Source of the DNA: Balanoglossus misakiensis
Lineage: Eukaryota; Hemichordata
DNA length: 64,000 bases
Assembly (NCBI GenBank): GCA_040954595.2
Contig: CM082576.2
Location: 10,726,001 to 10,790,000, forward strand
Direction: 5' to 3'
Shown here: positions 25,601 through 38,672 of the stretch, one piece after another
Layout of the letters: each line of letters opens with the position of its first letter
How positions within the stretch are numbered: the first letter of the stretch is position 1
The notes under the pieces: model-generated
Databases searched by the model: none
Seen by the model: only the letters and a program-made list of their open reading frames with translations
What the model was told of the DNA's origin: nothing
Made by a program: the position numbers and the translations under genes

Positions 25601-28600
25601 CGAGTAAAATCCGACAATGTAGTCCGTATTTTGCAGCTGTAAATTGAAGATTTCAATGTCCTGTCTGAGACAGTATAGGAAAAAATACAGCATAGAGTTT
25701 TGACACACATAGTTGCTCTATAAATCAAGTGACGTTAGACGTGACGAGGCAAAAGGTAAAATGACGTCCACAACAAGCAAACTCTGCAACTGCACGCTAA
25801 TTGACTTTCCAAGAAATTTCAACTGCTTCACACGGAACGCCTAAAAATCAATAAATAATGTTCTAATTTATTCACAGTCAAGAATGAGGTGACGTGGCTG
25901 AGTCACCATGGCAATACGTATGGATGTTACGGGAATTTCAGAACACTGTCTGCAGTTGACCGAGTTTTCATCTTTACAGCACAACCAGGAGTGAAGTTTC
26001 TTACACGAAGCATTCACTTCAAGCACTGATCTGGGATCTGAACTTGGGCATACAAACGTGCTGGCAATGTGTTGCACGCTGCCGTGAAAAACAACAACCA
26101 GAAAGACTAAAAGAGAACCCTTACTTATCTGATGGTCACGTGCGCATGCTGTGGTCATAGAATCCCACATAATGCATGTCTAAACAGGAGTGAAGGCCAC
26201 TGTACTGGAAAACCGGGGAGGGGGGGGGGGTTGTGTGTAGGATCCCCTTAAAATGGAAGAGACCGCATCATTTGCGCCGTGACTAACTGAGGGGCAAGAT
26301 CGATTAGCGATCCCCAGATAAACCTCAAGATCTTTGGTTAACCGGTGTACCGTGAAGGTTACCTTTTCGCCATTACACATTTTATGTAAATATGTGTCTT
26401 TATGTGTTTAATACTCGTACAAGCCACAATCTCAGAAGTATTTGCAAACTATGCGAGCACATGACAGCCAAGGCATGGCTCACCGATGGTCAACGTCTTA
26501 AGTTGGGGAACGCGAAGCCAGACTCCATCTCATCTTCAGGTACATGTATTGTAGAATGCTACCATTTTGAATTCTGAGTGAGAGGTTAAAATTTCCTTTC
26601 GGACATGACTGGCTATCAGGTTCAAATTTCGTACAGGCAGACCAATTTCATTTCTCTACCTGTACATGTATATCGAAATAAAGCGTTCACCATTAATGGC
26701 TTTTACCGGTATATTGAATGATTTTTATCTTCCATCAAACATTCTCACTTTCTGCATTAGTAGGCCACATTCACCCACCTGCCACGAACATGACTAAACA
26801 GGCCACATTCGAATACAGCAAGGAAGTGCCAAGCCTTCAAATATTTTTTTTATTTTAAATCAATAAAATTGACTGTCATTACTAAAATGACTGTTATCTG
26901 AACAGTTCAAATAAATCATTATAGCTCTGTTCCCAATGTGTCTTTTGACATGTAAGATATAGTCAGATTTATAAAAGACTGCATTTTGGGGGCAAAAATA
27001 TTGCTTTTTGCAGTGAAGTGGCCTTGTCTGTGCTACAGTTTCTAAACAACACTGCTAGTAATACCTTCGTTCTGTTAAATGGTCCACTTAATGAACTTAG
27101 ACATACACACACTTTAGGTTCATGCTTCATTGTTAGGTATTCAAAGGCAACCCGCTTAAAGACATCTCAGTACGGCACAACGCCTGTCGGTGATCAATTC
27201 ACACGGAATTAAAATTTACAAGACGCGTCTACAGTCCGCTGGGGACTGAACAATTCAATTTGTCATACAACTGGCAGTTAACAGTTGCCGTGCTAAAATT
27301 AACATAGGCTTTGGCCTACTCAGCTCCCCCTCCCCCTCCCCCTCCAACACACATATGTACACTCCTCCTTGATACTGCAAGTTCCACCACAAATATTCTT
27401 AATTCCAAGTTGGGAATATTCCATCGTATAAGATCTCCGAGGGGGACAAAGTAAAATTAGAGAGTATAACATGTCAGCACAACGCTAAAATTAAAGTGGG
27501 GCACGACATCACCTTAGATACATGTATAAATATCACAACAGTAGCATGCCTGAACAATAAATAGAACCGAAAGACCACCATAAAACCGTACCCCTTTCCA
27601 CTTATCAACAATATGTACCTTTAGCACGCATCCGCACATTTGCAAAAATGCCTCATCTGTAGCTCTAGTCTTAGCTACTGGCCATTTTAATTTTCGTAAA
27701 ACACCACTGACGTAGATGTAAGTCCAATCTATGATGCTATACGCTCAACAATTGAACTGTTCCTGCAAAAGACCGCACGTGTAATGGAGAGACACGCCTG
27801 CTGAGATGAATCAGTCGATCCCCACACTTTGGGGAAATGGGTCAGTTCTGATTGCAGAGTTTGGCCCACTGGAATGTCACACAGAATGAAAATGATTAGC
27901 TGTGAAGGGAGAAGCCAGGTAACGCAGGCATTCATCTTGCGAGTCACGATTATTTATTGGCGTGACTCAAAAACTAGGATATAACTAGGAACTATTCGTA
28001 CTGTGAAAAGGAAGCATTTCGCCACGAATCAAGCGTGTCTAATTTTAGTTTGGGAACATGTCATAATGTGGATACGTTGGGTCTGAAATTATTTCATGAG
28101 ACCTATCTGAATATTATTACGGGGGCCTGCTCGGCTATACCGTAGTAATGTACATGTATATAGTATTCTTATATACTACACACTCACCTATGTGTATTTG
28201 TTTCTACAGCCATAATGCAAATAATTCTTCAACATACATTTGTAGCTATAGTTTGTGTGCAACATTTCATATAATGAGCAATCATACATGTATATCTGGC
28301 TAATATTTTTTTGGAGGGGGTGGTAAAATGTACATGTATTGTAGAAGTGTGATTATTGGAGCAATCTTTCGGCAAACAATCCCACAACTGCACATACCAG
28401 CAGGAGCTGTTTGCAGACATGGTAAATCTACTGACAAAAAACAACATTGAAACATTTCAATTGCCCACCCTAATCACTTTTTAATTGTGGGCACTCTGAA
28501 ATGTCAACACAGGAAGCTGCTATCTTCATGACTGACAACCATCAATATGCAATCTGGCTCCTTGCAGTGAGGCCAGTGGGGACCAGGTCATTGACACTGA

Positions 28601-31600
28601 CTTCTCAGATCAGTAATCGACTGTTACATAATTAAGTTAAGACTGATTAGTGTTGTTGATTTACATGTAACAGTTGATCTTGTCAGCTGCTTGAAATGTA
28701 AATGGTTGTACAACTTTAATAAGTCCAAATGAATCCAAGAATTCATAAAACTATGGTTTCATTTTCGGACTGTCTTCGATAGGCAAGTTTTCCATTTCAC
28801 ACTCTACCAGTCTACTCTAATACTAATGTTAAAACTTAGTCTGTGACAGTATTATCGCACTTTAAAAACTCAGAAAAGAATATTCAATGATTCTATGTTT
28901 GTATCTTACAATACAAGATACGTTAATGGCAGTGAGGTCGTCAAAACGCCAATGAACTCGTAAACAGTGACATCCCCCCCCCCCCCCCCCCCATTTTCCA
29001 AAGAAAAAAACTGTATAGAGAGACGGGCCTTGCGTGGACTTGGTGTTCAAAAGAATTGTGAACTGTCAAGGTTGGGGCATAATTCACAGAGAAATCACAC
29101 CATGTTATTGACGTATGCTTAGCTGTAGGACACTCACAGCTGTAATGGTTACACATAATAATACCACATACTACTTTCGTGCCTGCAGTTTGTTGACAAC
29201 AGTGGCCTAGAGTGACAAACCAACGCCCATCAGATTCTCCTCCTCAAAAGGAGAGGAAAATCAATGACGTGATTATTACTACTTGAGGTGAATTAATTTG
29301 TTTACTTGTGGTTTTTGCTGCCAAATGTTGAACTGCATGAATCTACAACGGGTCTTTTGAGAAATGGTCATTGGAGTTGAGAGATACACACCCAAATTAA
29401 TCATCGTCACTGAATGACTGTCTGGCAGCAAATTCATCTTATTTTATCTGGAAAAAGCCATTAGATAGTTCACATATGAAAGAACCTGGATTGCACAAAT
29501 TAACAAGTCACAAAAAGAATTCTAATATCATCAATAGAATCATCAACTTGTGTTACATCAGTTCACACATTTTGCAACTTTGGCGACATCGCCTTGTTAA
29601 AAGGCCCTTTATGAAACATAATGGCTTAGCTATGGTATAACCTTGGTAAGCGATAACTATGACCAAGGATGCTATAAATATCCGATAGTGGATTTAGTGA
29701 GATCCCTTGAGGATTAGCCAGCAATACATTTTAAGCTCTCAGAACTCTGCTTGTCTTCGTACAGATTTAAATAACTAAGATTCAAACAGTAACGTTCCCC
29801 GTGCATTAGTCTTAGATTTCAGCAGGAACAGCTAAATGCCAACACTATAAATCTATGTAACCAGAGAAGGCCAAATTTAAATCACCAGTAAGAGTCTAAT
29901 GTGGTACTGCAAGTTACCCGTGTGATACATGTACCAGTATCTTTCAAAATCACTCACTCATCAAAAACAATGTTGTACCTCCGACGAACCCAACATTTGC
30001 ATAAAACACGACTCAGCATAACACAAACTAATTTTTATTTTTAATTAAGTGCGAAATATGGCTACAATCGCTGTGTGAACTGCAGTTCCACCTTAACCCT
30101 GCCTTGCAACCAGCAATATTATCGCCCACTGTTAGAAGACTACGATATTCCTTGCCTGGCACCAAGAGAATGCCCCCCTTCACGTCCAACCCTCTCTTGG
30201 GCACCCTCTCTCATTCTTTAGATGGAAGAGTGGCTCTGCGTGATGACTGGTCCATTTAAATAAGCTTACCGATGGATATGTACAAACGTACAGTAATGAT
30301 TATGGCTGTACGTTTAGATGTGAAAAGTTAAATAATAAACAGGTGCCACACCCGTTCATTCTTTAACTTTTCCACATTTGCCACACCCGTTTATTCAGCC
30401 TCCTGTTGCAAGATGCCAATTAGGTATGCAATACAACTGCGCTGACAAAAAAACGTAGAGAGAGGACAGATGTAAAGATTCCAACCGACAATTAGAATCC
30501 CACTATGACTAAACACTGAAAATTCCACGGCTTTCCATTCTCCAATTATTGCCAGGGCCAATTTCTGGTGGTTTTTACAATACAGAACTTCCAGTGAAAT
30601 AATCTCTGCCAGAAAGACAATTGCTGCTAACCTATTTTAACAGTCTGACCACCATATTGATTTCATGAATCTGTAACACGATACTAAAAAAAACTCTGGA
30701 AAAAATATTTTAAATGTTAGTGAAACCGCAGGGATATTTTACAAGCACAACATAAAACAGTGTTGTGAAAAAGCGGAGGTTAATTATCTGAAAGTGAATG
30801 ATTCATTTCTGCAGTTCAAGGTTTAAGAAGCAATGTATGCAAATCTCAGATTATTGATTACCTGTGTAGTTTTGACTGTTTGTAAACAAAAAGTAGGAAA
30901 GTGAACATCAGATGATACGTCCCAAATAAATGATTAATCATGAAAAATATTCATTACTATGTATTTGTAGCATTTATAAAGTGTCTGTCATTAAATTTCC
31001 CAGATTTGTACAAAATAAGTCATAAATTCCAAATAAGGACTTTTCAAGATTAATATTACTTATGAAATTGCCATTCACCGAAAACACCCGTTTTTACAAT
31101 ATATTTCTCGTAAACATGATGCCTGTTTTCAATTACATGTAATGGTTCTATACTGAAGCATCCGGTTGATAGAGACACGCTCACCACCACCCACACCACG
31201 TCTCACGCGACGTGTCAACGAAACTCACGTCACGTTCGCGGTTTCATAGTACACACTCCTCCCGCGGTCAGCATTTCACGACCAACTATCTTTTACTGCG
31301 CGATAAATGACTAGACTAATATTGTCTTTAAACGTTCCCGTTATCTGTCCTTAAAATGGAAGCTGAGTAAGTTAAATGCGGTTGTGAAATGAGGTTGTAC
31401 GGATACGAAGCGACGAATGTGTGGGGGGAGGGGCGCCTACTGACATCATCGAGGCATGTTGAGTCTCGTGGTGTCGTGACACAGGTATATCCGCGCCTAA
31501 ACGCTGAGAACTCGCAACCGGCGGGCCACATAGCTAATTTATAGAACGGCGACCGACGATACATGATGCGAGCACACCACTACCGCATCGTCGCCTCGAA

Positions 31601-31932
31601 CTGTCCATTTATGATGTGTTCGCAGCAGGTGAATAACCAAATTTCTACCGCGCGCGCCCCGAAGCGCGGTTGTTTATGCGCTGGACGTGCAGTAGAGTGA
31701 TGAGGAGCGTGGGCCCTTCTCCCTGTGTACAACTGTGCAGCAACAAACTTGCGTTGCTCCTTTACCGTATGGCCGACGAGGAACGGCTCGTGGGCCAGGT
31801 TTTAGGAGCTCGGGAGACACCACGCGTGTTCAAGAAAGAGTGAAACGTGAAACATACCGTCTCCGAGGATGACGAGTCATAGAGATCCTTGCAACGTGTA
31901 CGTTTTACTTTCTGGGTACAGCCCGTCGCCAT
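16662..31932 (-). CDS. BAHD1: BAH domain-containing protein 1, heterochromatin factor, 7 exons, about 1029 aa
   Basis: Exons (minus): 31932-31858, 22968-20712, 19854-19613, 18957-18795, 17761-17685, 17319-17228, 16845-16662; 1030 codons. The BAH domain is the last ~200 residues: [72 protein letters not shown], and the end [16 protein letters not shown], all diagnostic of BAHD1. The big exon encodes a basic, disordered region with an Asp-rich repeat and two ASL motifs ([19 protein letters not shown]) like those of human BAHD1. The family reads H3K27me3 and recruits silencing complexes. The first exon ([11 protein letters not shown]...) is inferred: it has a good donor, ends in phase 0 and enters the big exon in frame; an in-frame Met also exists at 31968. 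The acceptor at 19854 has an alternative 15 bp downstream. Confidence 0.92.
20149..20250. repeat. CT-rich microsatellite in a BAHD1 intron
   Basis: Interrupted (CT)n runs with a short TATATATA stretch, in the intron between the large exon and the first BAH-domain exon of BAHD1. Confidence 0.8.
21850..22110 (-). repeat. Coding minisatellite: Asp-rich tandem repeat in BAHD1
   Basis: The plus strand shows CATCAT runs with a roughly 30-bp unit repeated three to four times (core 21885-21990). Read on the minus strand it encodes [10 protein letters not shown] repeats inside a ~90-residue Asp-rich tract. The reading frame is kept throughout. Confidence 0.88.
22969..31857 (-). other. Inferred 8.9 kb first intron of BAHD1
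   Basis: AT-rich sequence with no exon I can support. It contains a G-run near 26219-26230, a run of 19 C at 28974-28992, and a locally GC-richer, stop-poor stretch at 25257-25520. Intron status depends on the inferred first exon at 31858-31932. Confidence 0.5.
28974..28992. repeat. Homopolymer run of 19 C
   Basis: Uninterrupted C tract in the inferred BAHD1 intron 1. Long C/G homopolymers recur in the window, at 39626-39647 (22 C), 57336-57348 (G) and 43510-43519 (C). Confidence 0.9.
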
Positions 31933-32080
31933 GTTGTTGCTCTCAGTGTGGTGATGTCGCTGCGTCATGAATATAAATGAGCAGTGCGCCCAGAGAGTGC
32001 TGACGAAGTTTAATACTGCTGGCTGGAGCCGCCGCGATGACGCACGACTTCAATTAGATAAAACGACGCCCTCAATTTAT
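31180..32080 (-). promoter_or_regulatory. BAHD1: CpG-rich promoter region of BAHD1
   Basis: CpG is locally frequent here compared with the AT-rich flanks, around the inferred first exon. The most CpG-dense part (about 31480-31960) covers the first coding exon and its donor. Direct evidence for transcription start is lacking. Confidence 0.45.
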
Positions 32081-35000
32081 AATAACCTTTTAAATATCGG
32101 AAACAAGCGAAAATACACATACAGAATAAACAGACACCCAGCTAAATACTTTATTTATATTTACCAATGGAGCAAATTATTTTCTGAGTGTAACAGTACA
32201 TGCACGCGGTGAACATACATTTGTAAATGCAAAATTAACAGTTTGACAACTGAAGACGGTGCCGATATGTTACCAGTACTACTCGTAAGATATTCTATGA
32301 AGTCATTACAAAACACTTTAGTATTCAATCTCAATATTGGGATCATTGGGACAGGCTAAATGAAAACAACTAGATCCTAGTACCCTGTGAGACATTCTTC
32401 AAAATGTTTTATTAATTGACAATTGGTTTTCAACAGTCTATATAAACCAAAAGGAAAATCAGGATGCGGCGACAAACAGAAATTGCAAGTAAGCCTTATG
32501 AACGATAACTATTTATTCATCAAGTTTCCTCATCACGATTCATGGTTCATCCGGGGGCTATGCGGCTATCGAACCGTTCAAGCGCGTGAAGTCAACTTTC
32601 CCAAACCACTCGGCCTAGTCATTCATGGTCGAATATCCCAGATTTACTGAGATTCTAGAAGGAACTGTGGCGGAGTAGGCCTACACAGCAGTAGTTTTAC
32701 CTACTTACTAGAATACGTATCATCTGCGCAGTAACGCACGAATTTTCTGTGCTCTGTGAACGTTTTTAATCACATAATACGTTACCAGAGTTTCAGCACA
32801 GGGAAAGCTCCTTTTGGAGTATTTGGGCAGTTGATATCATATGTTATCGTGCATAAACGGACATTAATCCGTTATATATGTTGTCAACATTTAGTCGATT
32901 GTCACTCTTCAAATAAAAGTAACTCGTCTCCGAAGTCGGAACCCGTGTAATAAAAGTTCGGTTCATAATAAATTTGTATCCAAATATCTTGCTGCTTGAT
33001 TTGTTGTTTTTACCTGTAGATGTTGCCGCAAAATTAAACGTTTACAACTGACATGGTAGACTTATAGGAACAAATTTACGAAACCTATATTAGTATGTAA
33101 GCAATTTAGTGTTGCGTGTAACGTTGTCTGATTCTTATTAAATCCACTATTAACATACCAATATTCAAGGCTGAGAGCCTAAGTACACGTCATGTTATTA
33201 TCCATGGTACGTGTTCATGGCCACGTCTGCGTCGCGCAATTTTGCACGTTGTCTCTTATTTTTAAGTTCAAGGGCATTGGATTTGTGCATTAGCAAACCA
33301 GAGAGAAAAACATGCTTGCATACCAATTAATAATAAGAAAAACATACATTGTAAGAAAGGAAATTGTTTTGATTCACGTTTTGAACAGGGGATGTTGTTG
33401 GTTGGGTGGGCGCTGTGTATAGGATTGCGTGACTAGAATCACATCGACGCTTTTACCATGCGGGCGTGGTACTACAAGAGCTGTATGACGTCACGGGACC
33501 TAGCTACTCCGTTGTCCATTATGTTGTTGATTTCGCCTAATTAGATCAATTGCCCGATATTCCTCGTTTTATGGAAATATAAATTTTGAAGTGACTTACT
33601 GACATTAGGGACCGTTCAGTTTTTACGGCCGGGGGGGGGCCGGCAAAATCCAGGGGGGGGTCACTTGAATTTTGAAGTCCAAAAGGGGGGGGTCATCTGG
33701 TTTTTTTAAACGTTTAGGGGGGGGGTCACATACTTTTGCCACCAAACTTTTGCTTTTGAGTCCACAAAATTGCAGTTTCGCGCCCTTTATTTTACAAAAT
33801 TTTCTAATGTGGGAGGGGGACACCCCCTCCCACACCCACCCCCTACATTCTTTGCAACATATCGATTTTGGCTGGTTTGACTATTCTACCAGGGCAGAGT
33901 GCTTGCCACCCCAAACCCACTGATGATAATATTTAACAAAGTTAATACATAAAGGAGAATAAACGTTTAAAACCATTTTGCATAACTGATAGTTTTGTGC
34001 TGCATCTTCTATATGCTGGAAGTTTTATAAATGATGTCATGACGAAGATGACGCCAAATCTTCTAACTTTGAGTGGAATGGCAAAAAATAAAATTGGTCC
34101 TCCCAAACATTGAGATGAATTTGCTTTTGAGTTCATAAAAATGCAACTTTGAGCTACATATTTTACAAAATTTTCTTATGTGGGAGGGGGACACCCCCTC
34201 CCACACCCACCCCCTACATTCTATGCAACATATCATTTATCCGCTGGTTTGTCTAGTGTACCAGGGCAGACTTATTCCCACCCCACCCCTATGCTTACTT
34301 TGAGTGGAGTGGCAAAATCAAAATTCGTCCTGCCTAACATTGACTTTATTTGCTTTTGAGTTCATTAAAATGCAACTTTGAGCTACATATTTTACAAAAT
34401 TTTCTTATGTGGGAGGGGGACACCCCCTCCCACGCCCACCCCCGCCACTTGTTTTACCAATTCTAGCAACTATTGTATTGACTTGTCATTTTTATTTGTT
34501 CATAGATTTCTTTATTGCAACAATATTATTAAATAATTCAATTACTTTAAGAAATTTATAATTGAGGGGTGAGGAGCCCCATTCCCTTTATTGCATACAG
34601 TGTATACATAGGATCAGGATGGCGAATGTTTTCGGCGTGGGGGGGGGGGGGTCATCATATTTTTGGGTCTGTCAAAGGGGGGGTCATCATTTTTTTGGGC
34701 TGGGTGAAGGGGGGGTCGGCCTGATTTTGAGAACCGATGACACAAACTTGCCAGCCCCCCCCCTGCCGTAAAAACTGAACGGTCCCTTAGACAATAGTTT
34801 CATTTCTCACCCAACGATTCCGCCAGTAGACAGAATATACGGCATGTTTGCTACTCTTGCTGTCTATACCGACCTTTAACACCAAATGCATGAACTATTA
34901 TTTCCATCTCTGATCCAAACAGGAGTCGTTCTTCGCATGAAATACATATGTAGGCGTATTGCCTTGTTGGGGCGTTCTGCTACTTGATCGTATTTTTACA

Positions 35001-35712
35001 GAATTTCAATATTCCGTCGTATAAAACGTTTTAGTTTACAATAATAGGGATGTGGAGACTGTGACCTGGCCGAGCCAAGCGGACAATCGAATTTCAGAAA
35101 CGGACAATGGGATTTTCTGAATAAATTGTGGCAATCATCTGTTCAGTTCCCTTGTACAAAGCCTTACTCAGGTGTGCTCAAGTCGACAGACCGTTTTTGC
35201 GTGATTCTGGCTGTGACGTACTTAAAAGCTGTACGCCTATTCCAATATGGTCATTTTTCTTTCAAAGTCGACTTCACGTGCATCTTCTCCCCAGCCTCCA
35301 AAGGTTTTGCTCTCCAGAGACAGTGGTCGCGCCAACGACTGTGTCGGATCATGTTGTCGCCCTCTAACGTCAACAAGAAATAACCACGTATACGACTGAT
35401 AGATATTTATAGTGTAGCTTAAATAAAGTTTTTAGAGTGTAATTAGTACAGATATAGCCAATGAATGTGTAAGGGTGCAGTAACTAAAGTGTATTTCAGC
35501 AATCAGCTGTGACAAATTTTCTGTATAGAACTGAATTACGCACTATTTTCATGGAAAGTATGTGCACATGTATATGATCATCCTATATAGCAGTAAATGC
35601 TGGCGGGGGAAAACAGCCTAGAAACCCGGATTAGTTAAATGTAAATATCACGGAAATGATTGTCAACTGGTATCCGAAGACGATAGTGTAATGTACAGTA
35701 CTGTTTTAACGT
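31933..35712. other. Intergenic region upstream of BAHD1, containing transposon copy 2
   Basis: Apart from the Harbinger-like element at 33608-34786 I see no gene. ORFs are below 90 codons and have no recognisable domain or consistent splice chain. Confidence 0.55.
33608..34786. mobile_element. Non-autonomous PIF/Harbinger-like DNA transposon, copy 2 (1179 bp)
   Basis: Same terminal inverted repeats as copy 1 (GGGACCGTTCAGTTTTTACG and its complement) and TTA on both sides (33605-33607, 34787-34789). The interior is nearly identical to 2098-3262. It keeps all three GC-rich palindromes (arm GTGGGAGGGGG, ACA loop), while copy 1 has lost most of the first. It lies in intergenic DNA. Confidence 0.87.
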
Positions 35713-36759
35713 TTACATCGGTTGCAGTGGTTTTATCGATGCTGGGTCTCTGGTTGCCACGTGTTCTGGTCGCGTGGAGGCGCTGCTGCAGTAGGGAATG
35801 TCGCGCACCCTGTTACCTATGCTGTTGTACACCATAAATATATTGATACGATTCCACGGCGATGCGTTGGAGTGGGAGGCGTGCAACAAGTTGCAGTCGA
35901 ACACGACCACATCCCCGGGGTCTCCAGTGCAATATTCAATCCCCAGATCGCGTGCCAAGTCCGTCAGAGTCTGTTCTTCGGGAACTCCGTAGTCTTGCTG
36001 ATGCTTCAGGGACTTCTGCCAGAAGTTGTCAGGTGTTGCCCCAACACAAGAGACAAACGTCTTGTGGGATCCCGGCATAACCATCAGGGCACCGTTCGCC
36101 GGTCGGTTGCGGCTCAGGAACACGACGCACGACAGGCACCGCATCCTCGGCATCCCGTCTTCCGCGTGCCAGGTCTCGAAGTCGCTGTGCCAGTAGAACC
36201 CAGTGCCGCGGAACGCCGACTGAAAGTTCATCCGGGACTGATGAATGTAGACGTCGTCTGCCAAAATTTGTTTGGCAATAGCAATCAGGCGAGCGTTACG
36301 GGTTATCTCACCAAGCGTCTTATGGATTTCAAAAACGGACCGTACTTTTTCCGACCCGGGCTCAGTGGCGTATTTTACTGCACTTGTCACAAATGCACCC
36401 TTTCCACTTGATTGTTCGGACTCTATTCGATCCTGTAGCTTCTCAGCTTCTTGGAGGAACTGTTTGATTTGATCCTCGGTGAAGACGTTTTTCACAGTCA
36501 CATACCCACTCGTGTCATATGCGCTCAATTCCGACGACGTGAGGGGACCCTGTGAATTGCCCTGTCCCCACAGCACGGGGTCGCGACGCGGCAGAAAGCG
36601 TGTCTTCTCTACTCTTGTCGGGTAGACATCTTCTTCCATCGAGGTTCCAGAAAAATAAACTCGACATAATTGACCGCACCCTCTTCTTCGAACCAGCGAG
36701 GTCAAGATGTGTAAATTTTTCTGGCGAAGATTTGATAGCGCCAACAGTAGGTTTTTCAT
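35713..36759 (-). CDS. ectD: Ectoine hydroxylase (EctD)-like Fe(II)/2-oxoglutarate dioxygenase, single exon, 348 aa
   Basis: One uninterrupted ORF. From residue ~42 it follows bacterial EctD: YPTRVEKTRFLPRRDPVLWG, HQSRMNFQSAFRG, then the EctD signature FYWHSDFETWHAEDGMPRMR (iron ligands H and D of HSD), NGALMVMPGSH, CVGATPDNFW and VVFDCNLLHASHSN (distal His). EctD converts ectoine to the protectant 5-hydroxyectoine. The family is PhyH-like, but this signature is much closer to EctD than to animal PHYH or PHYHD1. An extra ~40 residues (MKNLLLALSNLRQKN..., basic, no acidic residues) look like a mitochondrial presequence; an in-frame Met at 36639 gives a bacterial-length protein. No ectABC-like gene is in the window, so substrate and origin are inferences. 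Confidence 0.87.
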   Translation of the reverse strand: MKNLLLALSNLRQKNLHILTSLVRRRGCGQLCRVYFSGTSMEEDVYPTRVEKTRFLPRRDPVLWGQGNSQGPLTSSELSAYDTSGYVTVKNVFTEDQIKQFLQEAEKLQDRIESEQSSGKGAFVTSAVKYATEPGSEKVRSVFEIHKTLGEITRNARLIAIAKQILADDVYIHQSRMNFQSAFRGTGFYWHSDFETWHAEDGMPRMRCLSCVVFLSRNRPANGALMVMPGSHKTFVSCVGATPDNFWQKSLKHQQDYGVPEEQTLTDLARDLGIEYCTGDPGDVVVFDCNLLHASHSNASPWNRINIFMVYNSIGNRVRDIPYCSSASTRPEHVATRDPASIKPLQPM

Positions 36760-38672
36760 CGCTGTCTACGTCTGAAAATACAAATGTAGACAATTTGCTA
36801 TGCGAAACTGGAAATGTATTCACGCAATTAAAAACTCTGCTGATACCGGCCGCTCCTCCAAGGATTGGGACTAGACTGAAACTATTTTGGGGATAAAAAA
36901 GGAGTAAAAAACTTTAGCAGAGAACAGGGAATACGCAATGTATTTTTGCATTTTGTTTAATAAATTTGCACAATTGTGATTTTTAACCTCAAATACAACC
37001 ATGTTGCTCGTGTGGAGCCGCTTTTGTATTTACATGTTATACTTCGTCTGCAATTATCCGCAAATATTACAATAGTCTTTATTTCTGTGGAACAAACATA
37101 TCGTATGATGATCCCCCCGACAAAAATATTCTATAGGTAGATGCATGGAGCTACCACAGACATGTAACTATAGGTAAAATCGCCTATAGGACCTCGTTTA
37201 TAGAAATTAATCCTACAAAAAGCGTTTCAATTCTCTAACATCAACTACCTACCTAGGTTGGCCTATCGAATGTTCAATAGGTGACGAAGACATATATGTT
37301 ATTTTTGCTAGGGCGAAGTCGTGCAGAAAGTAGGTTATATAACAAAAACGCTAATAGTCCCGTATGTAAATTATTCTCAAGGTCACAAAGCTATCCGAAG
37401 TGCATTATCTTGTGCTATGTACAACCTCAAAATGTATGTTTCACGTTAGCCTTGAAGAGCAGTATCATTGTGACACATTTGGCGGCGACATTGCGAAGTT
37501 CCCCCGTTATATAGAGGTATGCGTATTAAAAGCGATGGCAACGTATGTTGATGAGTTGGTCGACCATTGAAGTCACTGACATGCCGCACATAATATTCCC
37601 TCGATATGGGTGGGAACTAGTCCCCGGAAACTTAGAACTGGCAGACTTACCCCTGGGAAAAGGTGGGCAGATTTAAAGTAACGACAAGAGTATGGGAAGA
37701 GCTCAGATGGAAACGGACGACTGACTGAAGTCTTGCCTGAAGAAACTGTGACAAGGTTACGATACGTCAGCAAAGTCAACCAACTAGGACAATGTACGTT
37801 TTATCATTCAATCAATGATTGAAGTACGTACATTCATGGTACGTGTATTGAGTAGCGCGGACAGCAGAAGCCTGGGAACTATAAAACGATCATTACTATT
37901 TTACTATAGTGAAGCTACATATGGACTTCACACATTAAGATAAATATGGACAGATGATCAATAAATTAAACTCTTGAAAAGTCACGAAATTAATCTTCAA
38001 TTCTGTTCATTCACATTTTGTCCAGTCATCCACGGTAAACATGCATTGGAGCCACGGAAAGAAATGAAATGATCTGTTACAGAAACACACTTCTGGCTCT
38101 CACCTACACCACGCTTGCCAATCTATCTGTACATATATGCTGAACTATACAAACAGACCCACATGATTTTATGTAAAAAGGTGCTTGTACCCTGACCCTC
38201 TGGGTCATGGATATCTCAAGAACAGCTTTATACAATATCTGGCTCTCTGAAACATGACTGTCACATTGCTACACATTTGGTGTGCAAGTACTGTTTCGGA
38301 GTGGTAGAAACTGAATTGATTTCGATTGGTATGGTGTGTTTACTCTTTTGAGTAAATGGTATACCAATTTGTCTGTGTGTTTGTCTAAGTGGGCGTGTGT
38401 ATGTGTGTGTCTGGAGGACAGGTGTTTATTTGAGAATGTTACAACTGATCAGATATTGCCGATTTGACTGGTATTTTTTGCGTATGTAATAAAGTTTTCC
38501 CACTAACTCTCCAGATGGCAGCACATTTAGGACGTGTGAGCCAGGCGGCCATTATCTCCTGAAGTCTCCATCGTTGCCTGATGCAGAACCCACGGATCGG
38601 CCTCCATGGCAAATGCCGATATATTATGCAACACACATACTTTGCGTGTGTGTGTGGGATTTGGCGACTTTC
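36760..38672. other. Intergenic region between the DEX1-like gene and the EctD-like gene
   Basis: About 1.9 kb with no supported gene. It should contain the EctD-like promoter and the 3' end of the DEX1-like transcript; an AATAAA on the minus strand lies at 38425-38430, about 245 bp after that stop. Confidence 0.5.

Noticed and set aside
35722-36411. 229-codon plus ORF
   Set aside because: Antisense shadow of the EctD-like gene, which has the conserved catalytic motifs.
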